Shown one piece after another: positions 32,584 to 39,809 of a stretch of DNA of 44,397 bases. The stretch is from the NCBI RefSeq assembly GCF_026242045.1, contig NZ_JAPJDO010000044.1, positions 1 to 44,397 on the forward strand, written 5' to 3'. The translations under genes and the position numbers were made by a program. Numbering within the stretch: position 1 is the first letter of the stretch; each line of letters starts with the position of its first letter. The stretch is from Mycobacterium pinniadriaticum (GTDB lineage Bacteria; Actinomycetota; Actinomycetes; Mycobacteriales; Mycobacteriaceae). The notes below the pieces were generated by a model. The model was not told the origin of the DNA, searched no databases, and saw nothing but the letters and a program-made list of their open reading frames with translations.

Positions 32584-33766
32584 TGGGGCCGTGGCATTGT
32601 GTGTGCTGCTTCTGGCGGGTTGTGGCGGTAAGCCCGCCGAATCGGCGTCGAGTCCGTCACCGGCGGCCCCGGCTCAGATGACGCCGTTGATCGGTTCGGT
32701 GCCGTTCGCGCCGGTCCCGTTCAAGGGATCCGACGGGCTCGTCCACCTCGTCTACGAATTGTGGGTCACCAACTTCACCAGCGGTGAACTGACGATCCGC
32801 GATGTCGCGGTGCTCGACGCCGCCAGCGGCGGCCAGATCGGGGACCGCGATGCCGCGTCGCTGCAGCACCGGGTGTATCCCGCAGGTGCCCGGCAGGCGA
32901 CCAATGTGCTGCAACCCGGGCAGGCGGCAACGGTTTTCATGCACGTACCGCTCGCCGGCGAAGAGAATGTGCCACAACAGCTCACTCATCGGGTCGAGGT
33001 GACCGCGGCCGCACTGCCGCCGACCAGCCGGCAGCAGACCGAAGAGCTCGCGCCCACGAAGGTCGATCGGCGCACGTTGCCGGTGCTGTCGGCGCCGCTG
33101 CTGGGGGAGCGCTACGTCGGTGCCGACGGCTGCTGTGACGCCCCTCGGCACACCCGTGCGGTGCTGCCGATCAACGGTCAGCTGTATCTCGCCCAGCGGT
33201 ATGCCGTCGACTTCGAGCAGGCCGACGAGCGGAACCGCATTTTCATCGGCGACCCGAAGAATCCCGAGAGTTACCGGATCTTCGGCCAGCAGGTCCACGC
33301 CGTCGCCGACGGCACCGTCGTCGGCACCCGCAATGATCTGCCCGAGCAGACCCCGGGGACCTACCCGGCGAACATCCCGATCGACGAGGCCGACGGTAAC
33401 TTCGTCGTCCTCGACATCGGCAACGGCTTCTTTGTCAACTATGCCCACATGCAGCCCGGCAGTGTGCGCCCCAAGCTGGGGGACAAGGTCAACCGGGGCG
33501 ACGTGATCGGTTTGGTCGGAAACTCCGGAAACTCGGTGGCTCCGCATCTGCATCTGCACGTCATGGACGGGCCGTCTCCGCTTGCAGCACAAGGACTTCC
33601 GTACTTGTACGACAAATTCACCACCACCGGCCAGGTCGCCAGCACCGGGGCTTTCGACGAGTCGGAAGCCACCGGAGTGCCCCTGGTCTTGGTGCCTGAC
33701 GCCGCGCGCGCCGACCACACCGACGAGATGGTGCTCGACCAGAACCTGGTCACCTTCACCCGCTGA
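32555..33766 (+). CDS. M23-like peptidase lipoprotein
   Basis: A 403-residue exported lipoprotein. The signal peptide has Arg7-Arg8, a hydrophobic core and the lipobox LLAGC with Cys23 as the lipidated residue. After a Ser/Pro linker and a domain of about 150 residues comes an M23 (LytM-like) fold: the HxH motif in APHLHLHVMDG and YAHMQPGS are present, but the first zinc motif HxxxD is replaced by RYAVD, so one ligand His is Arg. It may be inactive or use another ligand set. It would sit on the outer face of the cell membrane and act on, or sense, peptidoglycan. The ATG at 32555 lies in the centre of a palindrome; GTG 32570 would also give a good signal peptide. Confidence 0.85.
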   Translation: MRSWSVRRVGGAVALCVLLLAGCGGKPAESASSPSPAAPAQMTPLIGSVPFAPVPFKGSDGLVHLVYELWVTNFTSGELTIRDVAVLDAASGGQIGDRDAASLQHRVYPAGARQATNVLQPGQAATVFMHVPLAGEENVPQQLTHRVEVTAAALPPTSRQQTEELAPTKVDRRTLPVLSAPLLGERYVGADGCCDAPRHTRAVLPINGQLYLAQRYAVDFEQADERNRIFIGDPKNPESYRIFGQQVHAVADGTVVGTRNDLPEQTPGTYPANIPIDEADGNFVVLDIGNGFFVNYAHMQPGSVRPKLGDKVNRGDVIGLVGNSGNSVAPHLHLHVMDGPSPLAAQGLPYLYDKFTTTGQVASTGAFDESEATGVPLVLVPDAARADHTDEMVLDQNLVTFTR

Positions 33767-33774
33767 CCGGCGGT

Positions 33775-33780
33775 TAGGCT
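33775..33780 (+). promoter_or_regulatory. tmk -10 box, leaderless start
   Basis: TAGGCT lies 6 nt before the tmk GTG at 33787, right after the lipoprotein stop. No Shine-Dalgarno is present. Confidence 0.5.
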
Positions 33781-33786
33781 GCCCGC

Positions 33787-34416
33787 GTGCTCATCGTCAT
33801 CGAAGGACTGGACGGGGCCGGCAAGCGGACGCTGACGGTCGGCCTGCAGCGCGCGTTCGAGGCCGACGGCCGGTCGGTGGCCACCCTGGCCTTCCCGCGC
33901 TACGGCCAGTCGATCACCGCCGACCTGGCCAGTGAGGCGCTGCACGGCGGGCACGGCGACCTGGCGTCGTCGGTCTACGCGATGGCGACCCTGTTCGCCC
34001 TGGACCGGGCCGGGGCCATCGACCAGATCGCCGCGCTGCGCCGCGAGCACGATGTCGTCATCCTGGATCGCTACGTCGCCAGCAACGCCGCCTACAGTGC
34101 GGCCCGCCTGCACCAGGACGCCGCCGGCGAGGTGGTGTCGTGGGTCGGGGAACTCGAATACGGACGGTTCGGCCTGCCGCGTCCGGATCGGCAAATCCTG
34201 CTCGATGCCTCGGTCGAATTGGCGGCCCGGCGCGCCAGGCAGCGTGCCGAGCAGGAGGCCGACCGCGCCCGCGACGCCTACGAGCGGGACGACGGACTGC
34301 AGCGCCGGACCGGCGCGGTGTACGCCGAACTGGGGGCCGCCAACTGGGGCGGACCGTGGTCGATCGTCGCTCCGGACGTCGATCCGGCCGATTTGGCCGA
34401 TTCGGTCACCGGCTAG
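33787..34416 (+). CDS. tmk: Thymidylate kinase Tmk
   Basis: A 209-residue P-loop kinase that phosphorylates dTMP to dTDP. The P-loop is IEGLDGAGKRTL, LAFPRYGQS contributes to the dTMP site, DRYVASNAAY is the DR motif with the following strand, and RARQRAEQEADRARD forms the LID. The length and the GAGKRT form of the P-loop match mycobacterial Tmk. The gene has a probable leaderless start and is followed by a terminator-like hairpin before mtrA. Confidence 0.95.
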   Translation: MLIVIEGLDGAGKRTLTVGLQRAFEADGRSVATLAFPRYGQSITADLASEALHGGHGDLASSVYAMATLFALDRAGAIDQIAALRREHDVVILDRYVASNAAYSAARLHQDAAGEVVSWVGELEYGRFGLPRPDRQILLDASVELAARRARQRAEQEADRARDAYERDDGLQRRTGAVYAELGAANWGGPWSIVAPDVDPADLADSVTG

Positions 34417-34418
34417 CG

Positions 34419-34444
34419 GCCTCGCCGGTCCGGCACGGCGAGGC
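34419..34444. terminator. Hairpin after tmk
   Basis: GCCTCGCC (34419-34426) and GGCGAGGC (34437-34444) pair perfectly over 8 bp around a 10-nt loop, 3 nt after the tmk stop. It separates tmk from the mtrA promoter region. No U-tract follows. Confidence 0.55.
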
Positions 34445-34510
34445 GCACGCAGCGGAAATGTCGCAACTCGCCCGTGTGGTAGCCGGGGTTTGTCCCAATT
34501 CGGTGACACC

Positions 34511-35197
34511 ATGGACAACATGAGGCAAAGGATTCTCGTAGTCGACGACGACCCATCGCTGGCCGAGATGCTCACCATCGTGTTGCGTGGCGAGGGTTTC
34601 GACACCGCGGTCATCGGCGACGGTTCGCAAGCGCTGACGGCGGTGCGTGAGCTGCGTCCCGATCTGGTGCTGCTGGACCTCATGCTGCCCGGCATGAACG
34701 GCATCGACGTGTGCCGAGTGCTGCGCGCGGACTCCGGCGTGCCGATCGTCATGCTGACCGCCAAGACCGACACGGTGGACGTGGTGCTGGGCCTGGAGTC
34801 CGGTGCCGACGACTACGTGATGAAACCGTTCAAACCCAAGGAACTGGTGGCACGCGTCCGCGCCAGGCTGCGGCGCAACGAGGACGAGCCGGCCGAGATG
34901 CTGTCGATCGCCGACATCGACATCGACGTTCCGGCCCACAAGGTCACCCGCGAGGGTGAGCAGATTTCGCTGACGCCGCTGGAGTTCGACCTGTTGGTGG
35001 CGCTGGCACGTAAACCGCGGCAGGTGTTTACTCGTGATGTGCTGCTCGAACAGGTGTGGGGATATCGACACCCCGCGGACACCCGTTTGGTGAACGTGCA
35101 TGTCCAGCGGTTGCGGGCGAAGGTCGAGAAGGACCCGGAGAACCCGCAGGTGGTACTGACCGTTCGAGGAGTGGGTTACAAGGCCGGACCGCCGTGA
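34511..35197 (+). CDS. mtrA: Two-component response regulator MtrA
   Basis: A 228-residue OmpR-type regulator, nearly identical to M. tuberculosis MtrA. The receiver domain (6-120) has the acidic pair VDDD, phosphoacceptor Asp56 in LLDLMLPG, MLTAK and YVMKPF. The winged-helix domain (about 130-225) includes TPLEFDLLVALARKP and NVHVQRLRAKVEKD. MtrA is essential and controls replication, division and wall hydrolase genes. ATG 34511 gives the MDxMRQRILVV start of the family. The stop overlaps the mtrB start (GTGA). The 66 bp between the hairpin and the ATG should contain the promoter, which I could not place. Confidence 0.98.
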   Translation: MDNMRQRILVVDDDPSLAEMLTIVLRGEGFDTAVIGDGSQALTAVRELRPDLVLLDLMLPGMNGIDVCRVLRADSGVPIVMLTAKTDTVDVVLGLESGADDYVMKPFKPKELVARVRARLRRNEDEPAEMLSIADIDIDVPAHKVTREGEQISLTPLEFDLLVALARKPRQVFTRDVLLEQVWGYRHPADTRLVNVHVQRLRAKVEKDPENPQVVLTVRGVGYKAGPP

Positions 35198-36858
35198 TCC
35201 GGGCGCGCGTTCGTGGCCCGTGGGGACGCTCTGGTCCCCTGGTGCGGGGCACGAGCGCGCTGAGTCGAGCGCTGGGGCTGATCTGGCGCCGCTCTCTGCA
35301 ATTGCGGGTGGTTGTGCTGACGCTGGGCTTGTCGGCGGCGGTCATTCTCGTGCTCGGCTTCGTGCTCACCAGCCAGATCACCAACCGGGTGCTCGACGTC
35401 AAGGTCCACGCGGCGACCGAGGAGTTGGACCGGGCCCGCAACACCGTCAGCGGCACCGTCAGCGGTGAAGAGGCCCGCTCACTGGACAGCAGCCTGCAGT
35501 TGGCCCGCAACACGTTGATCTCCAAAACCGGTCAGTCCTCGGGTGCGGCGCTGGCCGGCACGTTCGACGCGGTGCTGGTGGTCCCCGGCGACGGCCCGCG
35601 GGCGGCGACGGCGGCCGGGCCGGTGGACCAGATTCCCAAATCGCTGCGTGACTTCGTCAAGGCGGGCCAGGTCAGCTATCAGTATTCGACCGTGCACACC
35701 GACAGCTTCGCCGGTCCGGCGTTGCTGATCGGCACGCCGACTCCGTCGCGGGTGCCCAACCTCGAGCTGTACCTGATCTTCCCCCTCAACAGCGAGGAGA
35801 ACACGATCACCACGGTGCGCGGCACCATGGCCACCGGCGGGCTGGTGCTGCTGGTCCTGCTGGCCGGGATCGCGCTGCTGGTCTCACGGCAGGTGGTCCT
35901 GCCGGTGCGCTCGGCATCGCGCATCGCCGAACGCTTTGCCGAGGGCTATCTCTCGGAGCGGATGCCGGTGCGCGGTGAGGACGACATGGCCCGGCTGGCG
36001 GTGTCGTTCAACGACATGGCCGAAAGCCTGCAGCGCCAGATCACCCAGCTCGAGGAATTCGGCAACCTTCAGCGCAGGTTCACCTCCGACGTCAGCCACG
36101 AGCTGCGCACCCCGCTGACCACGGTGCGCATGGCGGCTGACCTCATCCACGACCATTCCGAGGAGCTGGATCCGGCGCTGCGTCGCTCGACCGAACTGAT
36201 GGTCAACGAACTCGACCGATTCGAGACGCTGCTCAACGATCTGCTCGAGATTTCCCGCCACGACGCCGGTGTCGCCGAGCTGTCGGTTGAGGCGGTCGAC
36301 CTGCGCTCGACGGTCAACAGCGCGTTGGGCAATGTCGGCCATCTGGCCGACGAGGCCGGCATCGAGTTGATGGTCAATCTGCCCGATCACGAGGTGATCG
36401 CCGAGGTCGACGCCCGCCGGGTGGAGCGCATCCTGCGCAACCTGATCGCCAACGCGATCGACCACGCCGAGCACAAGCCGGTGCGGATCCGGATGGCGGC
36501 CGACGAGGACACCGTCGCCGTCACCGTCCGTGATTACGGTGTGGGACTGCGGCCAGGTGAGGAGAAGCTGGTGTTCAGCCGGTTCTGGCGCTCGGATCCC
36601 TCCCGCGTGCGCCGCTCCGGGGGCACCGGGCTCGGCCTGGCGATCAGCATCGAGGACGCCCGGCTGCACCAGGGCCGTCTGGAAGCCTGGGGCGAACCCG
36701 GCAAGGGGGCCTGCTTCCGGTTGACGTTGCCGTTGGTGCGCGGCCACAAGGTGACCACGAGCCCGTTGCCGCTGAAACCGGATGCGGCCGAACGCCATGA
36801 TGGCCGCAAGGAACAACGCCAGGTGCGGCAGCGTGAGCCGGCCGGGGAGAGCGTGTGA
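35194..36858 (+). CDS. mtrB: Sensor histidine kinase MtrB
   Basis: A 554-residue membrane kinase. Membrane segments lie at about 38-60 and 213-231, enclosing an external domain of about 150 residues. HAMP follows at 232-285, then the H-box FTSDVSHELRTPLTT with His302, and the ATPase domain with N-box LRNLIANAIDHA, G1 VRDYGVG, F-box FSRFWRSD and G2 GGTGLGLAIS. It phosphorylates MtrA in step with septum formation. The basic C-terminal tail (about 520-554) is of low conservation. GTGA overlaps join it to mtrA and lpqB. Confidence 0.97.
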   Translation: MIRARVRGPWGRSGPLVRGTSALSRALGLIWRRSLQLRVVVLTLGLSAAVILVLGFVLTSQITNRVLDVKVHAATEELDRARNTVSGTVSGEEARSLDSSLQLARNTLISKTGQSSGAALAGTFDAVLVVPGDGPRAATAAGPVDQIPKSLRDFVKAGQVSYQYSTVHTDSFAGPALLIGTPTPSRVPNLELYLIFPLNSEENTITTVRGTMATGGLVLLVLLAGIALLVSRQVVLPVRSASRIAERFAEGYLSERMPVRGEDDMARLAVSFNDMAESLQRQITQLEEFGNLQRRFTSDVSHELRTPLTTVRMAADLIHDHSEELDPALRRSTELMVNELDRFETLLNDLLEISRHDAGVAELSVEAVDLRSTVNSALGNVGHLADEAGIELMVNLPDHEVIAEVDARRVERILRNLIANAIDHAEHKPVRIRMAADEDTVAVTVRDYGVGLRPGEEKLVFSRFWRSDPSRVRRSGGTGLGLAISIEDARLHQGRLEAWGEPGKGACFRLTLPLVRGHKVTTSPLPLKPDAAERHDGRKEQRQVRQREPAGESV

Positions 36859-38621
36859 GACGCCGGCTGCTGGTCCTTCTGATTGCCGGGCTGGTCGCGA
36901 TGCTGACGGGCGGATGCGCCGGAGTGCCGAATTCCTCGGCACCGCAGGCCATCGGAACGGTCGAGCGGCAGCAGCCGAAGGCCCTACCCAAGCCGACTCC
37001 CGGCATGGATCCCGACCAGTTGCTGCGCGAATTCCTCAAGGCCACCGCTGATCCGGCGAACCGGCATCTGGCGGCCCGTCAGTTCCTCACCGGCTCGGCG
37101 TCCGACAGCTGGGACGACCAGGGCAGTGCGCTGCTGATCGACAACGTCGTGTTCGTCGAAACCCGAACTCCGGACCGGGTTTCGGTCAGTATGAAGGCGG
37201 ATATCCTCGGCTCGCTTTCCGATATCGGTGTCTTCGAGACCGCCGAAGGACGGCTGCCCGACCCCGGCGAGATCGAGTTGGTGCGGACCCCGGACGGATG
37301 GCGTATCAACAAGCTGCCCAACGGGGTATTCCTGGACTGGCAACAGTTCCAGGCCACCTACAAACGGAACACGTTGTACTTCGTCGACCCGACGGGAAAG
37401 ACCGTCGTTCCGGATCCGCGCTATGTGGCGGTGTCGGACCCCGACCAGCTGGCCACCGAATTGGTCTCCAAGCTGATCGCCGGCCCTCGGCCGGAGATGA
37501 CTCGGACCGTGCGAAACCTGCTGGAGCAGGTGAAAATGATCGGCCCGGTGACGCGCGCCGACGGCGGTAAGACGGGTATCGGACGCGGCTACGGAGGAGC
37601 GCGGATCGACCTGGAGAATCTCACCACCACAGACCCGCACAGTCGGCAACTACTTGCTGCCCAACTCATCTGGACGTTGGCGCGCGCCGACATCAAGGGT
37701 CCCTATGTGATCAACGCCGATGGCGCCGCTCTCGACGATCGATTCGCCGATGGCTGGAACACCACCGATGTCGCGGCCACCGACCCGGGTGCGGTCGACG
37801 GCGCCTCGGCCGGCGTTCATGCGCTGATCGGCGGGACGATGGTGTCGCTGGATGGACAGCGGGCCGCCCCGGTACCCGGATCGTTCGGCCAGATGCCGGC
37901 ACAGGTGTCCGCTGCGCTGTCGCGGACCGGCCAGGACATCGCGTCGGTGACCGTGCAACGACCCGGCGCACCGGACATGGTGTCCTCGCTGTGGATCGGC
38001 CCGAGCGGCGGGGCGGCGGCGAAGGCCACCGACGCACGATCCCTGACCCGGCCCTCGTGGGCGTTGGACGACGCGGTGTGGGTCGTGGTGGACGGCAACA
38101 GCGTGGTGCGGGTGATCCAGGAGGAAGCCTCCGGCCAGCCCGCGCGAATCCCGGTGAACGCCGCCGCGGTGACGTCCCGATTCCCCGGCGCGATAACCGA
38201 ATTGCAGCTGTCCAGGGACAGCACTCGGGCGGTGATGGTGATCAACGGCCAGGTAGTGCTGGCCGGTGTGGAGCAGACGCCGGCCGGCGAGTTCTCGCTG
38301 ACCTACCCCCGTCGGCTCGGTTTCGGGCTGGGCTCCTCGGTGGTGTCGCTGTCGTGGCGTACCGGCGACGACATCGTCGTGACCCGCACCGACGCGGCTC
38401 ATCCGGTGTCGTATGTGAATCTTGACGGCGTGAACTCCGACGGGCCCAACAGCAATATCGTGATGCCGGTTTCGGTGGTGGCGGCCAACCCGGCCGCGGT
38501 CTACGTGTCGGACGCACGCGGGGTGCTGCAACTGTCGGGCACCAACGCCGAGAACAGTAAATCCTGGTCGGATGTGCGACCTTTCCTGACGCCCGGCGCT
38601 GTGCCGGTGCTCCCCGGCTGA
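36855..38621 (+). CDS. lpqB: Lipoprotein LpqB (MtrAB accessory)
   Basis: A 588-residue lipoprotein with signal peptide and lipobox LTGGC (Cys21). It contains a GerMN-type domain at roughly residues 190-300 (RNTLYFVDPTGKTVVPDPR starts it) and a C-terminal beta-propeller-like LpqB domain. It is exported and thought to interact with the outer part of MtrB, tuning the MtrAB system. The GTG start overlaps the mtrB stop (GTGA), keeping the mtrA-mtrB-lpqB trio intact. The next gene begins 11 nt downstream and may be in the same transcript. Confidence 0.96.
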   Translation: MRRRLLVLLIAGLVAMLTGGCAGVPNSSAPQAIGTVERQQPKALPKPTPGMDPDQLLREFLKATADPANRHLAARQFLTGSASDSWDDQGSALLIDNVVFVETRTPDRVSVSMKADILGSLSDIGVFETAEGRLPDPGEIELVRTPDGWRINKLPNGVFLDWQQFQATYKRNTLYFVDPTGKTVVPDPRYVAVSDPDQLATELVSKLIAGPRPEMTRTVRNLLEQVKMIGPVTRADGGKTGIGRGYGGARIDLENLTTTDPHSRQLLAAQLIWTLARADIKGPYVINADGAALDDRFADGWNTTDVAATDPGAVDGASAGVHALIGGTMVSLDGQRAAPVPGSFGQMPAQVSAALSRTGQDIASVTVQRPGAPDMVSSLWIGPSGGAAAKATDARSLTRPSWALDDAVWVVVDGNSVVRVIQEEASGQPARIPVNAAAVTSRFPGAITELQLSRDSTRAVMVINGQVVLAGVEQTPAGEFSLTYPRRLGFGLGSSVVSLSWRTGDDIVVTRTDAAHPVSYVNLDGVNSDGPNSNIVMPVSVVAANPAAVYVSDARGVLQLSGTNAENSKSWSDVRPFLTPGAVPVLPG

Positions 38622-38632
38622 GAGGAAACCTG

Positions 38633-39163
38633 GTGTCTGGACCTGTGCTGCCCGGCGTGATTCGTCAAATCGGTTACATCGTGCAGGATTTCGACAAGGC
38701 ACTGGCCGACTGGCTGGAACTGGGTGTCGGCCCGTGGTTCGTGCTCCGCGGCATCACGCAGACTGGTGTGTATCGCGGTGAACCGTGCACGGTGACGCTG
38801 ACACTCGGGCTGGCCAACAGCGGCGACCTGCAGATCGAGGTCATTCACCAGGACAATGACGCGCCGTCGATCTACTCCGAATTCACCTCGGCCGGCGGTG
38901 ACGGATTTCATCAGCTGGCCTATTGGGCTGAAGATTTCGACGCCGCGCTGGCGGCCGGCCAGGCCGCGGGATGGCCGGTGGTGTGGTCGGGCGGGGAGCC
39001 GGGCACCGCTCGCTACGCCTACTTCGAACCGCCTGCAGGGACAGCGGCGACCATCATCGAGCTGATGGAGCTTACGCCGGCGACGATCGGGATGGGTGAA
39101 CTGGTGCGCTCGGCCGCAGTGGACTGGGACGGGAGCGAGCCCATTCGGACGTTGTTCGGGTGA
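38633..39163 (+). CDS. VOC (glyoxalase-like) family protein
   Basis: A 176-residue protein with paired beta-alpha-beta-beta-beta modules typical of the vicinal oxygen chelate fold: GVIRQIGYIVQDFDKALADW starts the first and DGFHQLAYWAEDFDAALAAG the second. His in FHQLAY and Glu in TIIELME are at usual metal-ligand positions; the first-module ligand is less clear. The substrate is unknown. A GAGAGGA site precedes the GTG at 38633, 11 nt after lpqB. M. tuberculosis has different genes after lpqB, so this marks the start of a divergent region. Confidence 0.82.
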   Translation: MSGPVLPGVIRQIGYIVQDFDKALADWLELGVGPWFVLRGITQTGVYRGEPCTVTLTLGLANSGDLQIEVIHQDNDAPSIYSEFTSAGGDGFHQLAYWAEDFDAALAAGQAAGWPVVWSGGEPGTARYAYFEPPAGTAATIIELMELTPATIGMGELVRSAAVDWDGSEPIRTLFG

Positions 39164-39164
39164 A

Positions 39165-39193
39165 TTGTCGGATTTTCGTCAAGTCAGTAGCGT
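39165..39193 (+). promoter_or_regulatory. Promoter of the esxF-esxE-cpnT operon
   Basis: TTGTCG (39165-39170) and TAGCGT (39188-39193) are separated by 17 bp, and the -10 ends 7 nt before the GTG start of the first Esx gene. The toxin operon therefore seems to have its own leaderless promoter placed immediately after the VOC gene stop. Confidence 0.55.
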
Positions 39194-39200
39194 TTGCTCT

Positions 39201-39521
39201 GTGAGTGGAATTGGCGACGGCGGTGTCTTGAATGTGGACCCTGCAGTCCTGCGGGCCGCTTGTGAGGCGTTGACCGCTGGCGCTCAGCATCTGCAAGCGG
39301 GCTTGCGCGATCTCGACACTGAAGCCCAGCAGGTGCTGGGCACGTGGGAGGGGGCGGCCGGTGGTTCGTTCTCGGCGGCGTGGCGGCAGTGGCATGGCGG
39401 TTCGCTGAGGGTCCAGCAGGCGTTGGCTGCGATCGCCGAACGGCTTGGTCAGGCGGGGCAGACGTTTGCTGCCAACGAGCAAGCCTCGGCGACGGAGCTG
39501 GGGGGTATTCACCGTGGCTGA
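39201..39521 (+). CDS. esxF: EsxF-like WXG100 protein
   Basis: A 106-residue helical-hairpin protein of the WXG100 class with W49-E50-G51 at the turn. It resembles M. tuberculosis EsxF along its length (VDPAVLRAACEAL, GTWEGAAGGSFSAAW, NEQASATEL). At the place of the YxxxD/E export motif it has FAANE (residues 89-93), i.e. Phe instead of Tyr. It should pair with the EsxE-like product and help export the CpnT-like toxin by an ESX system. The first of four tightly linked genes; the next start lies 8 nt inside its 3' end. Confidence 0.9.
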   Translation: MSGIGDGGVLNVDPAVLRAACEALTAGAQHLQAGLRDLDTEAQQVLGTWEGAAGGSFSAAWRQWHGGSLRVQQALAAIAERLGQAGQTFAANEQASATELGGIHRG

Positions 39522-39804
39522 CGCATTCGCTGTCGACTTGGACCGGCTCGCCGACATCGTTGATCGGATGGCCGCATACCAGGCGGTGGTCGACGCCATG
39601 TTGGAGGAGTGTGACGCCGTAGTCGCGAATCTTCATGCGCAGTGGGAAGGCGTGGCCAGTGAGGCCCACGATGCCGTCCACAAGCAGTGGAAGGAGGGCG
39701 CCGACATGATGCGGAACGCGTTGGCGCAGCTGCGCTCGGCGGGTGCGCATGCCCATACCGCCTATGGCGGCGCGATCGAGGCGAATCTGAAAATCTGGGG
39801 CTGA
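39514..39804 (+). CDS. esxE: EsxE-like WXG100 protein
   Basis: A 96-residue WXG100 protein with W44-E45-G46. The end MMRNALAQLRSAGAHAHTAY, followed by NLKIWG, closely matches what I recall of M. tuberculosis EsxE. It would form a heterodimer with the EsxF-like protein; in M. tuberculosis that pair is needed to deliver CpnT to the surface. GTG 39514 overlaps the previous gene by 8 nt, and the toxin gene begins 5 nt after its stop. Both partners and cargo are thus made from one mRNA. Confidence 0.9.
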   Translation: MADAFAVDLDRLADIVDRMAAYQAVVDAMLEECDAVVANLHAQWEGVASEAHDAVHKQWKEGADMMRNALAQLRSAGAHAHTAYGGAIEANLKIWG

Positions 39805-39809
39805 CAGTC

